64,000 bases of DNA from the NCBI RefSeq assembly GCF_030272615.1, contig NC_081414.1:334907427-334971426 (forward strand), read 5' to 3'. Of the stretch, positions 34,917 to 46,717 are shown one piece after another. This DNA is from Cryptomeria japonica (taxonomy: Eukaryota > Streptophyta > Pinopsida > Cupressales > Cupressaceae). The notes beneath the pieces were generated by a model. That model searched no databases and was not told the DNA's origin. It saw nothing but the letters and a program-made list of their open reading frames with translations. Position 1 is the stretch's first letter. Every line of letters starts with the position of its first letter. The position numbers were made by a program, and so were the translations under genes.

Positions 34917-35345
34917 CTACCATACTTCCAACCCTAGGAAATAGTGAAGGAATCTCAAGTCCTTCATATCAAATTCTTTGGATAGCTCTTTCTTGCATTG
35001 ATCTATAAGGTGATCTTCTCCTGTGATTAATAAGTCATCAACATATAAAATCAATATTAGCATATCACTTTTATTTTGTTTGTAGTAGAGATTAGGATCT
35101 ATATCATTTTTAGAGAAGCCTAGTTTTGATAGATATGTGTCAATTCTTTCATACCAGGCCCTGGGAGCCTGTTTAAGCCCATATAGAGCTTTCTTGAGTC
35201 TACACACATGAGACTGTGCATGATGAATCTCAAACCCTTTAGGTTGCTCTAGGTATACTTCTTCAAATATCTCTCCATTAAGAAAAGTTGTCTTTACATC
35301 CATTTGATGTACCTTCCATCCCTTTGCTGCTGCAATGGCTAGCAC
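34917..35345 (-). pseudogene. C2 reverse transcriptase
   Basis: Contains [34 protein letters not shown] and the intact catalytic LYVDDLLITG. The joint with the upstream segment at about 35348 is a one-base frameshift (ARYPQ stop). Domain residues are otherwise conserved. Confidence 0.93.
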
Positions 35346-35350
35346 AGTCC

Positions 35351-36645
35351 TTACTGAGGATATCTGGCTACAAGAGCAAATGTTTCTTCATAGTCTATTC
35401 CTTCCTTTTGAGAGAACCCTCTGGCTACAAATCTTGCCTTATGTTTTTCAATACCGCCATCTACTGCATGTTTGATCTTAAAAAGCCATTTAGAAGAAAC
35501 AACAGATTTCTTAGTTGGCCTAGGAACAATCTCCCATACATCATTTTTCATTATGGATTGATACTCTTCAGACATAGCATCCTTCCATACTTGATGTTTA
35601 AGGGCATCTGTTACATTGTCGGGTTCATTTTTAGATAGATCATTCATAAGAGCAACATAGCTAGTAAATTTATTAGGCCTTTTGCTTTCTCTGAAGGTTC
35701 TTGAAGGAGCAGCAAACCCTTGAGCTTCTTCTACTATTTTGGTGGCCCATAGTGGTCTTTTCTTGAGATTTCTAGGTGAGTGTTCATTTTCATTTTCAGT
35801 TTCATCTAGATTCTCCCTCTGAAACTTAGGAGCAGGATCTTCATCTAAGTTAGAGGTAGGGATTTCAGGTTCTATGAATCTTTGAGCTCTTTTGAAGGCT
35901 AGGTCCTCCTCAAAGATTACATCCCTACTTAGTTCAATATTTCTTTGACCAAGTACGTAGGTTTTGTAGGCTTTGGAGGTTTCACTATATCCTACAAGCA
36001 ATCCTCTTTTTCCAGAAGGCTCTAGTTTTAGTCTTTTTTCTTTAGGTACATGGATATAGATAGGACATCCAAATATCCTAAGGTGGTTGATATCTGGCTT
36101 AATTTTAGTGAATACTTCCTTAGGAGTTTTGTCTTCAAGATGGGAGTGAGGGCATATGTTCTGTATATATACAGTGGTGTTGGATGCTTCTACCCAGAGA
36201 TTTGTGTTAAGGTTTTGATCTAGAATCATGGCCTTGGCAGCTTCGACTATGGTCCTATTTTTCCTTTCAGCTACCCCATTTTGTTCGGGGTTATAAGGTA
36301 TAGTGAGCTCCCTCTTAATCCCATTATCTCTACAAAATTCTTTAAATGAATTTGATGTGTATTCTCCCCCATTATCAGTTCTTAGGGTTTTAACTTTGTT
36401 TCCTGAGTGGTTTTCAGTTAGTGATTTAAATTCTTTAAACCTAGAGAGGATCTCTTCTGATTCTTTATTTTTCATAAAGTAGATCCAAGTCTTCCTAGAG
36501 TAGTCATCAACAAATATTAGATAATACAAGAATCCCCTTAGAGAGGATACAGACATAGGTCCGCATACATCAGAATGAACTAACTCTAGAATTTTACTAG
36601 TTTTCCTAGTACTATTTTGGAATGTACCTTTGGTATTTTTACCTA
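35351..36645 (-). pseudogene. C2 integrase core and RT N-terminus
   Basis: A 430-codon open frame holds the integrase core with SDVCGPM, RTDNGGEYTS and NGVAERKNRT (D, D, E present), the GKRGLLVGYSE GKR motif, an acidic linker, then RT entry QVWKDAMSEEYQSI and WLFKIKHAVDG. A frameshift near 36645 separates it from the zinc finger (ACKGCA). Confidence 0.93.
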
Positions 36646-37155
36646 GGCACATCCTTTGCATGCCCCTGAATGATCTTGCTTTAACTTGAGTAGACCTATG
36701 ACAAGGTTTCCCATTGAAGATAAAGCCCTAAAATTCAGATGGCCTAATCTTCTATGTCAAACTTCATTTGCATTAGTGGCTTCATGGATTAGGGCTAGGT
36801 TGGGTTCCATGCATAGCTCATACAAATAGCCCCATCTCTGTCCAATGGTCTTTGCCTTCTTGATTGAAGAGTTCTTTGGCCAAGCCAATACTCTGTTGTC
36901 CATGAATGTCACTCTATATCCCTTATCTTCTAGTGCCAATATAGAGACTAGATTCCTTTTGATGTCGGGGACATATAGTACTCCTTCGAGCCGCAAGGAT
37001 ATGCCTATCTTCAATTTAATGGTGCAGGTTCCTATTCCTCTGACTAGATGTGTGGAGTCATCTCTGATGGTTACGTCCTCATCACTCTCCTCTGTCATGG
37101 AGTCAAGTACTTCTCTAAACCTTGTGATGTGCCTAGATGAACCACTGTCAATCAC
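36646..37155 (-). pseudogene. C2 protease and integrase zinc finger
   Basis: MIDSGSSRHITRF (in the ORF as start) carries the catalytic D-S-G of the retroviral-type aspartic protease; LVSILALEDKGY follows as in copia. The HHCC finger HRRLGHLNF...CKGC follows after a TGA stop that replaces the usual tryptophan. Confidence 0.9.
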
Positions 37156-38034
37156 CGATGAGTTGATCTTGTTAGAAGCTTGGCTTGTGAGTGCTGAGTA
37201 GAATACATATTTTCTGGAGTCATTTTCCCCTTTAGTCTTTCCTACTTTTGCAAATGTAGCATGTTTCTTGGTTCTTTCCAGGCACTTTGCAACATAGTGT
37301 TCGAACTAATCACATTTGTAACATTGAATGTGAGATAAGTCCTTCTTTGAAGTATTCTTGCCTTGACAACCTTTTCTCTTTCTAAACTGCCTTTTCTTGT
37401 TTTGCTTGGTGGAGTTAGTCTTTAGGACTTGTAGGTCTTCATCTATATTCTTATGTTTCATTCCCATCTTGTTCAATCTTGATTCTTCTTGGAGACAATC
37501 ATCCCTTAATCTTTCAAAATTAGGATACTTCGACCTTGCACTGATGCTTTGGACGAATGTGCTCCATCCACTAGGCAACCCATCTAGAGTAATGAGTGTT
37601 AACCCTTTGCCTTGGATTTCGTAATCCAGAGTTGCTAATTCATCTCTTAGAATTGATATCCGCATAAAGTAGGCATTGATTGTCTCCCCCTTGTTCATGG
37701 TGATATGATTTATTTCTCATTTTAATGCTAGAGTTCGACTTGCTTTTGATATCTCAAATGTGCTTTCAAGTGCTTTGAACATTTTATAGGTTGTCTGATG
37801 TTTTCTTATGATGGGCATTATGTTGTTTCTCACCCCATCAACTATTATTTTTTTTGCCTTTTCATTTCCCTCAATCCATGATGTTTTGTCAGGTTCAGTT
37901 TCAGGTTGGTCATTTTTAGTTTGAACAAATGAATCCACTTTGTTCTCCTTTAAGATCATCTGAATTCTGAATTTCCAGGCTGAAAAGTCATCGCCACCTC
38001 CAAGTCTGTCTTTGAATCTGATAGCGCTGGCCAT
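37156..38034 (-). pseudogene. C2 gag
   Basis: Starts MASAIRFKDRLGGGDDF, 81 bp downstream of the PBS, and continues through WKFRIQMILKE and GLPSGWSTFVQS to a zinc knuckle CYKCD-x-FEHYVAKC (CX2CX4HX4C). TGA/TAG-type stops lie at about 37715 (LALK stop) and 37303 (in the knuckle). Gag would form the particle and bind RNA. Confidence 0.9.
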
Positions 38035-38114
38035 TGGAGAAATGTGATGTAGTATATAATCTTGTTCTTAAATTTGTTTCACGAAATTGAATAGCCTCAA
38101 GTTCGATCAACTTG

Positions 38115-38126
38115 GCTCTGATACCA
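38115..38126 (-). other. Primer binding site of C2
   Basis: The minus strand reads TGGTATCAGAGC and abuts the LTR; initiator tRNA-Met type. Confidence 0.92.
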
Positions 38127-38955
38127 TGTAAATGTTATTGCAATTTCCAATTTAATAAACAAGTTATATGTTTGACGATGTATTTCAATTTTTGGTATTA
38201 TGACTATGACAATAATATTTTCTTTCATTCGCTATAGGTATGGAGGATGAACATGTATCGATTTCAATGTCATCTCCTTTCTTTGAATGATGTATATATA
38301 GTAAGGTTGCCATGATCAAGTGGCACCTTGATCAGACATGTCTTTTAGACATGTCCGACCAAGATGTCACTTGGTCGTGACTCTTACCAATAGCAACTGA
38401 TCCACTTGGTGATAACTAATCGGTGCTAGTGTAAATGATAACAAGTCTGTAAACATACCCGATTATGAATCGGTTACATTGCAAATGATAACAGATCGAT
38501 AATCACACCCGATAGTGAATCGGTGTCATTGTAAATGATAACAGATTGGTAAACACACTCGATAGTAAATCGATGTTATTGTAGATGATAACAGATTGGT
38601 ATACACACTCAATAGTAAATCGGTGTCAAAGTAAATAAGCCTGATAACTTAATTGCATTTCATATGCTATTGGATTAATACCCCAATAGTATATTAATGT
38701 TGATTCATAAATGAATCGACATTAATATGCTATCGGGCTACTAGCCCGATAGCATTTAGATCGACACTTAACTATGTTAAGCAAGTCGTCGATCTAATCT
38801 ATCTTTATCCAATGTGAATATCATAATTATGATCAATGTTATATAAAGCATGAATCAAATAATCTAATAGCATAGATGAATAAGCCAATAACAGAAAGGA
38901 GGAGACTAATGAGTTAGGAGAGTCTTATCTTGCAGAAGCTACTAATGCATTAACA
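38127..38955 (-). repeat. 5' LTR of C2
   Basis: Colinear with 32717-33547; scattered differences, mainly transitions, by eye only a few percent. This suggests a fairly recent insertion relative to G1. Confidence 0.93.
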
Positions 38956-41071
38956 CAAGCAAGCGACTCATGTGGTCAACAAAAAATTCTTGCCAAGAGT
39001 AGAACATGGATTTGGATAAGATGCCAGTCATGGGAAGGATTCATCCCAATGGGTACTGATGATAAGATAGATTGATGATAGGAAATAGATTAAGTTGGCT
39101 GGGAGAGATGTTAGTCAAGAGGATCTCTGCTTAGATTTGGTTAACACATTGTGGATAGGTGTTTGAAATATGCATGTAAGTCTAGGTAAGCTCAGATTAA
39201 TGGGAAAATTTTAGATTGATGGGAAAGCTCGGTTTGATGGGAATATATATGTATTCATAATAGTGGAATAGGTCATCATCGCAAGGCAGAAGGAGGCGGC
39301 GATAGGATGGAAGTGAATGGTGAGAGAAAAAGGAAAATGATAATCCAGTATGTACCCTTACCTCATGCAGGAGATACTATGCAAATGCAATGTTGTGATG
39401 CCTTTGAGTGATGTTGTGCAATTGATCAATATAGTGTTGGTGCAATCCGGAGAAATTGGTTGAATTGCCCCAGTTTTAGTCAAAGTGTGACAGTTTATGT
39501 TAGTTGGTCGCTTGAACAAGATAAAGTCTAGGTAATTGAGTCAAAGTGACTTGTTGAGACTTAGACAAGTGATTGAATTGCCCGATGAAGTCAAGGTATC
39601 TGAGTCAAATTACCCATTGAGACTTAGACAATTGATGTAATTGTTTGTTTAGATTGTGTGATTGGTTGACCAATTGACAGTTAGGTTTAAAAGATAGAAA
39701 CAACAACTTGTGGTTGTGTACATGATGACCTAGATGGTAGAGGCTATATAGCCTGTCGTGTTAGAGATGAACTACGATGTGTGTGACTTTATCGGGTTGA
39801 TGGAACATGATACATGTTATGTGGTGATGATGAATTGGATAGGGAGGGTGAGGGGGGGCTAGCTATGTATGACTGATATGCAGTGATATGGATTGATGGA
39901 TGAATGAAATGCAATGGTAGGATATGTTTTGATCTTTACTAAGATATTGGAAACCAAGGTTGAGAGTTACACCTATTATAGAAAATGAATATTCCCCTCC
40001 ATTATGGTTCACATACTAATGGTCGAGGTATACCTTGTAGTTAATAATCCATAGTGATCTATGACTTTGTATTTTTGCATAGGATCTTGTAGCTTAGTGA
40101 ACTTCTCACATAGACACCATTAGTATTTTCCCCAGAACTTCATTGGAACAATCCGCAAACATAAAACAAAGAAAAGATACCATGAACCATCCTGGCCACT
40201 CTAATCACTTGTGGATATCTTGGAGTAGCATAGGAACATGATATAAATCATTAAAAGACAAAAGCACTATCAAAAGTCAAACAACCAAACAATCTTCTTG
40301 CCAAAATATGTGTCATCATGTCTTGTTGTAAGGAAGGATGCATCCTTGTCAAGACAATTGTTTGATGTTTAGCCTAGGCATTTGACCATTTGCAGACTTA
40401 TTGATAGTTTGTCTTGTTTGAGTATTTGATTTGTAGGCTCAGTTTGTTTTCGCATCTGATCAAATGTTCGTGTGAACTAGAATCAGTTTATTGCAATGTT
40501 TTTGATTGGTTTTTGTGATGTTTTTGGATTTTCTAGTTATGTACAATTTTTCCCAATGTTTTTGATATTTTGTTGAGTTCTTACAAATGTTTTTGGTTGT
40601 ATTTTATGACGTTTTTTTAATGTTTTTGGATTATTTCAGGACATTTTTAAAATGTTTTTGGTTATATCTAAGGACAATTTTCAAATGTTTTTGGTTATAT
40701 CTAAGGACAATTTTCAAATGAGTAACTTGGTGAATCCCCAAGATTTAGAATCTAGTCCCTTCATTAAGTTAACAAAGTTGCCCCCGGTTAGTTGTCGGTA
40801 TGAAAGCATGATGCGGGACACATGAGGCAATAATGTTGATTGCAGATCAATAATAAGCCATGATAGATATGATGTATGAGCAGATGCATATGGATGTGAT
40901 CACAACAAGTTTGAAAGACAATGGAGTCGTAGCCTTTACGAATGGTGCCTATTTGCCAGGTTTTCACCACCATACTTATCCAAGGCACCATCGAAGTGGT
41001 TTTCACTGTTTGGATGAATGATTTTTCTTTACTATTTTCTTGATTTTATTTTATTTTATTTTGTACTTTTT
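38956..41071 (-). other. G1 non-coding tail, part next to integrase
   Basis: About 2.1 kb without domains, continuing at 32716. It contains a T-rich stretch (40480-40720) with many AATGTTTTTGG motifs and a 33-bp direct duplication at 40654-40720. Long non-coding tails between integrase and LTR are usual in Tat elements. Confidence 0.6.
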
Positions 41072-42055
41072 TCAGGACTTTTTCTGAATGTTTTTGGTAT
41101 TTTCTGATATTTGATTAGCCTGATGCTTTGTACAACTTTTGTATGGAACTTTTTGAGATGCATGTTGTTGATTGGATCTACCAGTGGTTCTCCTTCTGAT
41201 GTTGCTAATTGATATGCCCCAAACCCGAAGACTGTAGTGATGACTTATGGACCCATCCAATTGGATTCAAATTTGCCCCAATGTTCTCTATTTGGTTGAT
41301 TGTGAGGATTCTCTCTGAGAACAAGATCTCCTACCTCAAATGTGCGAGGTTTGACCTTGTGATTATAGCTTCTTCTCATGTGTTGCCGATATGCTTTTAG
41401 GTGATTGAAGGCATCCTGATTCCTGATGCTTCTCATCAAGAAGTTCCAAGTCGTGAAGAAGTGAGACTCGATACTCTTTATCATTATTCAAATTGTGCAA
41501 GGAAATCCATAGGGATGGTAATTATACCTCAATAGGAAAGATAGCCTCTGCTCCATATACAAGTGAGTATGGGGTTGCACCTGTAGGGGTTCGAATGCTA
41601 GTTCAATATGCCCATAGTACTGGATTCAAATGAATGTGCCTATCTCGACTGACATCATTGACTGTCTTCTTTAGGATCCTTAATATGTTCTTGTTTGAGG
41701 CTTTTGCTTGACCATTTCCTTATGGGTAATATGGGGTGGAGAAACGGTGTTGGATATGAAATTTGTCATGGAGTTCACAGACATCCTTATTTTTTAAGGG
41801 AAGCTCATTATCTGCGATGATGGACATGGGTACACCATACTGGCAGATGATGTAATTGAGAATGAATGAAGCAATCTATTTGTCGGTTACTTGGGTAAGT
41901 GGAACGACTTTGATCCACTTGGTGAAGTATTTAGTGGCAGTAATGATGAATTTGTGACTATTGGATGAAAATGGAAGGATTTTATCCACAAAGTCTTGTC
42001 CCCACTAACAAAAGGGCCACGATGTTGTGATGGGTTGCAGTTCTTGTGCTAGTGT
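41072..42055 (-). pseudogene. G1 integrase core and C-terminus
   Basis: The minus strand gives QELQPITTSWPF, GQDFVDKILPF, TKWIKVVPL, YGVPMSIIADN and NGQAKASNK. This is the gypsy integrase core with the catalytic glutamate (normally NGQAEA) changed to lysine. TGATPYSLVYGAEAIFP and the C-terminal GDLVLR with KFESNWMGPY follow at 41484-41245. At least five in-frame stops. The N-terminal zinc finger is separated by a solo LTR (42056-43047). Confidence 0.85.
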
Positions 42056-43047
42056 TGTAGACACCTAAAATTAATATTTAATTAATTTAAGCCTATCAAC
42101 ATAATTAATTAATTTAATTGTATTATCCTTATTCCTCTCATAATCAATTAAATCTAATTTAATTAATCCTGTCACTATTGTCCAATAATTAATTTATCAA
42201 ATAAATTAATTATTCCCCTATTCTTCTAAAGTCCTCTCAATAATCATTTCTTCTAAACCCAATCAGTTAATTAATTCTAATTAATTAACCTAGTCATGTG
42301 ATTCCTACAAATCACTTTTCCTAATCCCACTCAACCTAATTAATCCTTCTAGAATCTCTCATAATCATGCTTACCATTATTCTCCTATATTTAATTCCCA
42401 CTCATGTCACATCAACATTGAGTCTCTCAAAGAAATTCAAATTTCTTTGAATCTCTCAATGCATCCTTATTTTGGAATTTTTAATTCCTCAAGTTTGAAA
42501 TTCGAATTTCTCCCCCCTTTTTCCAAAGAAATTTTATATTCCTGTTCATTTTTCGAAGGCACCCTTGATCCATGCCTTCTATCTAAAATCAATCTCAACC
42601 CTTCATAATCAAATCAATCTTGGCCCTCCATTGGCCTCCTCCAATCTATAAATTGGAGCATATTATCCTCACAAATAGATCCACTTCTCCTAGCATCCTC
42701 ATGTTGCCTATTTCTTCTCTCATCCTCTTCTAATCCTCTCTCAAATCTATCAAATTCATAATCCATCACTCAAATCTAATCCTACCAAATCCTTCAATCC
42801 ACCTTGTTGAGCACAAAGGAGAGCATTCCACATCAAAATCAAGCAAGGAGGAAATCAAGTGGAGCATCATCAAGGGGCGCCTTCACTTCATCAAGCTCAA
42901 TCAGAGGGAGAGGTAAAGATAGCAAGGTATAAGCATTATCTTCATATTTTTATGTGGTTTTATACATGTTTCATGTTTTAATCTCTTTTAGTGTTTTGTT
43001 TGTGCTCTAACCACTTGAATCCACCTTGCTTTTTTTTCCCCTCTTCA
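42056..43047 (+). repeat. Solo gypsy LTR inside the G1 integrase
   Basis: Starts TGTAGACACCTAAAATT and ends CCCCTCTTCA (992 bp). It is flanked by AGTGT (42051-42055) and AGTGC (43048-43052), a target duplication with one transition. TATA-like CTATAAATTGG lies near 42650. It starts like the G1 LTR and the insertion at 52814, so it belongs to the same broad Tat group. No interior remains. Confidence 0.85.
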
Positions 43048-43226
43048 AGTGCATGTATCAAATATTCGTGTACTTGACACTTCTTGCACTTTCTAACAAA
43101 GTAGTAGGAGTCTTTTTTCATAGAGGGCCAATAGTATCCTGCCCACATGATCTTTTTAGCTAATGAAGGGCCACTTAAATGGGCCCCGTAGATACCTTCA
43201 TGTACTTCTTCTAAAGTTGTGGTCAC
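43048..43226 (-). pseudogene. G1 integrase zinc finger
   Basis: EVHEGIYGAHLSG, YYWPSMKKD and CKKCQVHEYLIHA form the HHCC finger. IHA is the last codon group before the solo LTR; the protein resumes at 42050 as LAQELQP. Confidence 0.88.
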
Positions 43227-43301
43227 CTCACCTTGCTCTAAACATCAGAGGAGAGTGCCATCGAGACCTTGTCGGTATAGGGTTTCAGCAATGATGGTGT
43301 A

Positions 43302-43885
43302 TCAGGCAGATTGGCATATGAAGGTTTTTTGTTGGTTGTTTGATTGGTGTGGTAGAAGGATTTGGTCGCGTAGGTAATCGTAAAACTCACCATGCCATGG
43401 GGAATCAAGATCAATGAGGTGACATACCATCTCAAATTCTAGGATATCATAAATAGGGATCCAAAGTTGTTCTACTAAGAACTCGTAGCGTGTTGAGTTC
43501 TGTGGAAGATCAAGAAGAGAGGCTATTGTAGCCATTGCATCTGCAACTTTGTTATGTTCTCGATGAGTCTGATTAAAGGCGATAGCTATGAATAATTGCT
43601 TGAAAGTGTCAACCATTTTCTTGTAAGGCATGAGCTTATCGTCCTTAGTTTGGTATTCATCATTAACCTGTCGGATAACCAACTGTGAATCGCTATATAC
43701 ATGTAGCTCCTTCAAGTTCCATTCTACTGCCATTCGAAGTCCTGTGATTAAGGCCTCATATTCTTCTATATTGTTTGTGCATGGGAATGTGAGCCTATAT
43801 GACTTTAGGATGTTATCACCTTGAGGTGTGATAAAAAGAATTCTAGCTCTAGAACCATGCCTAGTGTATGACCCATCAAAACATA
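43302..43885 (-). pseudogene. G1 second (archaeal-type) RNase H domain
   Basis: FDGSYTRHGSRARI, PCTNNIEEYEALITGLRMA, VYSDSQLVIRQVND and HREHNKVADAMA give the D, E, D, D of a class I RNase H distinct from the one fused to RT. This extra domain between RNase H and integrase is a hallmark of the Tat lineage. The four acidic residues are intact. After it the frame continues to about 43238 and is interrupted before the integrase finger. Confidence 0.85.
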
Positions 43886-44103
43886 GCTTCCAGTGTTATG
43901 TTGGCATGACTATGAATATTTCCTCATCTGAAAAATTTGAGATGAGTGGATGTTCTCCTATGAGTATTGCTTCATCCAACTAATCTGCAATTACTTGCCC
44001 TTTGATTGCCTTTCGATCTACATACTCAATATCTAACTAACTAAGGATCATAACCCATTTTGCTAAGCGGCTTGTACCTACTTAGTATCTTGTGTGACAA
44101 CAT

Positions 44104-44400
44104 TTAATGTCTCAGTTTGGTTGCTGCTAAAATCAATGTGAGACAAGCTCTTTCAATAGGGGTATAATTGAGCTCATACCTTACTAGTGTCCTGGAGATG
44201 TAGTACACTGCACATTCTTTTCCTTTTGCATTATGTTGCGCTAGTAATACCCCTAAGGCCATAGTTGTAATTGATATGTATAACAATAATGGCCTATCTG
44301 GAGATGGTGGTGTTAGCAATAGTGGTGTCATCAGGTAGTCCTTTAGCTTCTATAACACTTGCTGGCAGTTCTCTTCCTATTTGAAATGAACATTCTTATG
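44104..44400 (-). pseudogene. G1 RNase H fused to RT
   Basis: LYISITTMALGVLLAQHN, CAVYYISRTL and YELNYTPIERACL match the Tat RNase H. Stops lie before 44104 and after 44331. The expected first catalytic aspartate appears as I/T in YISITTMA, so it is altered, as is common in this lineage. Confidence 0.82.
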
Positions 44401-45240
44401 TAGAAGATGTGTGAAGGGATGACATTTACCGGCTAATTGTACAATGAACCAATGGATTGACTGTAGCCTCCCTTGCAATGTTCTTAACTAGTTGATGTTC
44501 TTAGGAGGTGGTATCTCCATGATTGCTTTGAATTTTATAGGATCAACCTCAATTCCCTTGTTCAAGACAATGTATCCTAAGAGCTTCCCAGAAGTCACTC
44601 CAAAGACACATTTGTTTGGATTTAGGCAAACATTATATTATTCCAATCTAGTAAAAATTTTGTTTACCACAATGAGGTGACTCTCTCTTGTTAATGATTT
44701 AGCGAGTAAATCATCCACATAGTCTTCCATTAGTGTATGCATCATGTCGTGGAAGATAGTAGTCATTGCTTGTTGATATGTAGCTCTTGGATTCTTGAGA
44801 CCGAATGTCATCACATTCCAACAGTATGTACACCATGAGCATGTAAAATCTATTTTGTGTTGATCCTCTGGGGCGATCATGATTTGATTGTATCCTGAAA
44901 ACCCATCCATGAGAGATAGCATTGCATATCCTACTGTTAGGTCCACGATCATATCAATGTTGGGTCGAGGAAAGTCATCCTTATGACATGCTTTGTTTAG
45001 ATCTCTGAAATATGTACAGATACGGATGCCCCCAGTCAGTTTTCCTACTGGTACAATGTTGGATATCCATTCTACATAGTCAATAGGTTTGATGAAACCA
45101 GCGTCTAACAACTTCTTGAGTTTCTCTTTTACTAAGAGTACAATCTGAGGATGCATCTTCCTTAGATTTTGTTTTACTAGTTTGGCTCCTTCTGCGACTA
45201 TCAAGTGATACATTACTAGATCTGGATCTAGTCTGGGCAT
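44401..45240 (-). pseudogene. G1 reverse transcriptase
   Basis: The frame 45240-44638 includes KKLLDAGFIKPIDY, GGIRICTYFRDLNKAC, LSLMDGFSGYNQI, MTFGLKNPRATYQ and the intact catalytic MEDYVDDLLAKS. The C-terminal part (44637-44401) is broken by stops but shows the usual KCVFGVTSGK-type segment near 44600. The RT is of gypsy type, encoded after protease and before RNase H. Confidence 0.9.
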
Positions 45241-46717
45241 GTCTACATAGGACCATGCAAAATTGATTTATCGCTTTTTGAAGAACTCTACAAAATTAGG
45301 ATCTTCTTCTGGAGTCAATGAAGAAGCTAAGTGTATGATTCGAGGACTTTCTGGTGTTCCCAGATTTATTTCCTTTGTTTCCTCCACAAGAATAGATGTT
45401 TTTTTCTTGATTTGTGTTGAAGGGGAGAATGTCAAACCTTTCATCCTCAGGTGCGTCAAAGAGGTTTTCACCTTTGGATGTGCTCTTTGTTTTTACTTTT
45501 TTGGGATCTAGAAGTGCCACAATGCGGTTTTCACTAGATGATCCATCTTTTATTGTTATATTTTTGCAACTGAAAGGTTTGGCATTTGCTCCAAAGTAAG
45601 TTCGTTGTTGAGTTCAATAGAAAATCCATCCTTGTGATCCCCACTTGGTATGTTATCCCGTAATTTGAGAAAGTCAACTATCGCCTCATTGTTTTGGAAA
45701 GTGTCAAGGTACAAGGGATCTTGTTGGTTCTAGACAATGAGTTCAGGTGGATGATTGGCATGACCTCATTGATTAGGTTAAGCTCATATGATGCGTTAGT
45801 TATGGTTAAAATGGAGGTATCAAGGTCATCATTAGTATTAGCCTCTTCGTAATCAAGCTCGGGAGGTGACACACTTCTTTTTGAAGCATCTTCAGGATCT
45901 GGATCCCAAAAGGTTTTTATAAATGCATCTCCTTTAGCTTTCTTAACCTCAAAAGTGTGCCCTTCAGATGATTGTGAAAATGAATAATCCCACTCATATT
46001 CATGTGAATCTATCTCAAAATCACTTGGTAGAACTCTAGATCACTGCATGTTATAGGGATGTCTACTGATGCGAAAGTGTTGTCGACAACTACTACATGG
46101 GTTTTATTTGATGGGGTTATTGATGTTGCTTGAGTATCTGAAATGGATAGAAGTGGCAATCTGGAAGTGATTGACCTTTATGCATCCCTTTGCGTGTTCG
46201 GTGTCTATGCATTCGATGAGTGAGAGGTGCATGTCTGACTTGGATTTTTAGATTTTGTAGGGTGATTTGCAATAGACATTGTCCTACTTCTAGAAGGGGT
46301 GATCTTAGAAGTGATCTTCTTTTGTTTGCCAATAATTCTGATCTTAGGAGAGCCTCTCAAGCTAGGGTTGAATTTGAGTCCATTTGTATCCCGTGGTTGT
46401 AACAACGGTTGTAATGGTTCTTGTAAACCTTGTTTGTGGTATCCCAATGCACTATGACCATCATAGGCCATCTTTTGCATTAGATTAAAACCTTTACCAT
46501 AACTCTTTGTAGGGATCCTGACATATTATCTAGTTGTATTAGAAGGGTCTCTGTAGATCCATCCTGCCAAGTCTTCATTAATAGTTTCATGTTCTTGTGA
46601 TCTGCCTGGGATGAATCCATCAAGTGTACTAGTATGGGCTGAAATAGGGGTCTTGAGTAACATTTGTGGTTAGTCATAAGTCCTAGGTGAGAGGGGTAGT
46701 TGGCCAATACAAAAAAT
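45241..46717 (-). pseudogene. G1 protease-RT linker (decayed)
   Basis: Short frames on the minus strand (46707-46480, 46480-46205, 45872-45678, 45520-45268) give a low-complexity linker with no named domain. The first frame (LANYPSHLGLMTNH) joins in frame to the protease segment at 54213 once C3 and one AAAAT copy are removed. This shows that C3 split G1. Confidence 0.65.

Larger units (their letters stand above)
32717..38955 (-). mobile_element. Complete Ty1/copia retrotransposon C2
   Basis: Two LTRs (831 and 829 bp) with TG...CA ends, PBS touching the 5' LTR, polypurine tract AAGAGGGAG touching the 3' LTR, and a perfect CAAGC target duplication (32712-32716 and 38956-38960). The interior encodes gag, protease, integrase, RT and RNase H in copia order on the minus strand. 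Most catalytic motifs are intact, but stops and frameshifts interrupt the frame. It is a different copia lineage from C1/C3/C4 (YVDDLLITG, not VFVDDIIFG). It lies in the 3' tail of G1 and is therefore younger. Confidence 0.95.
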
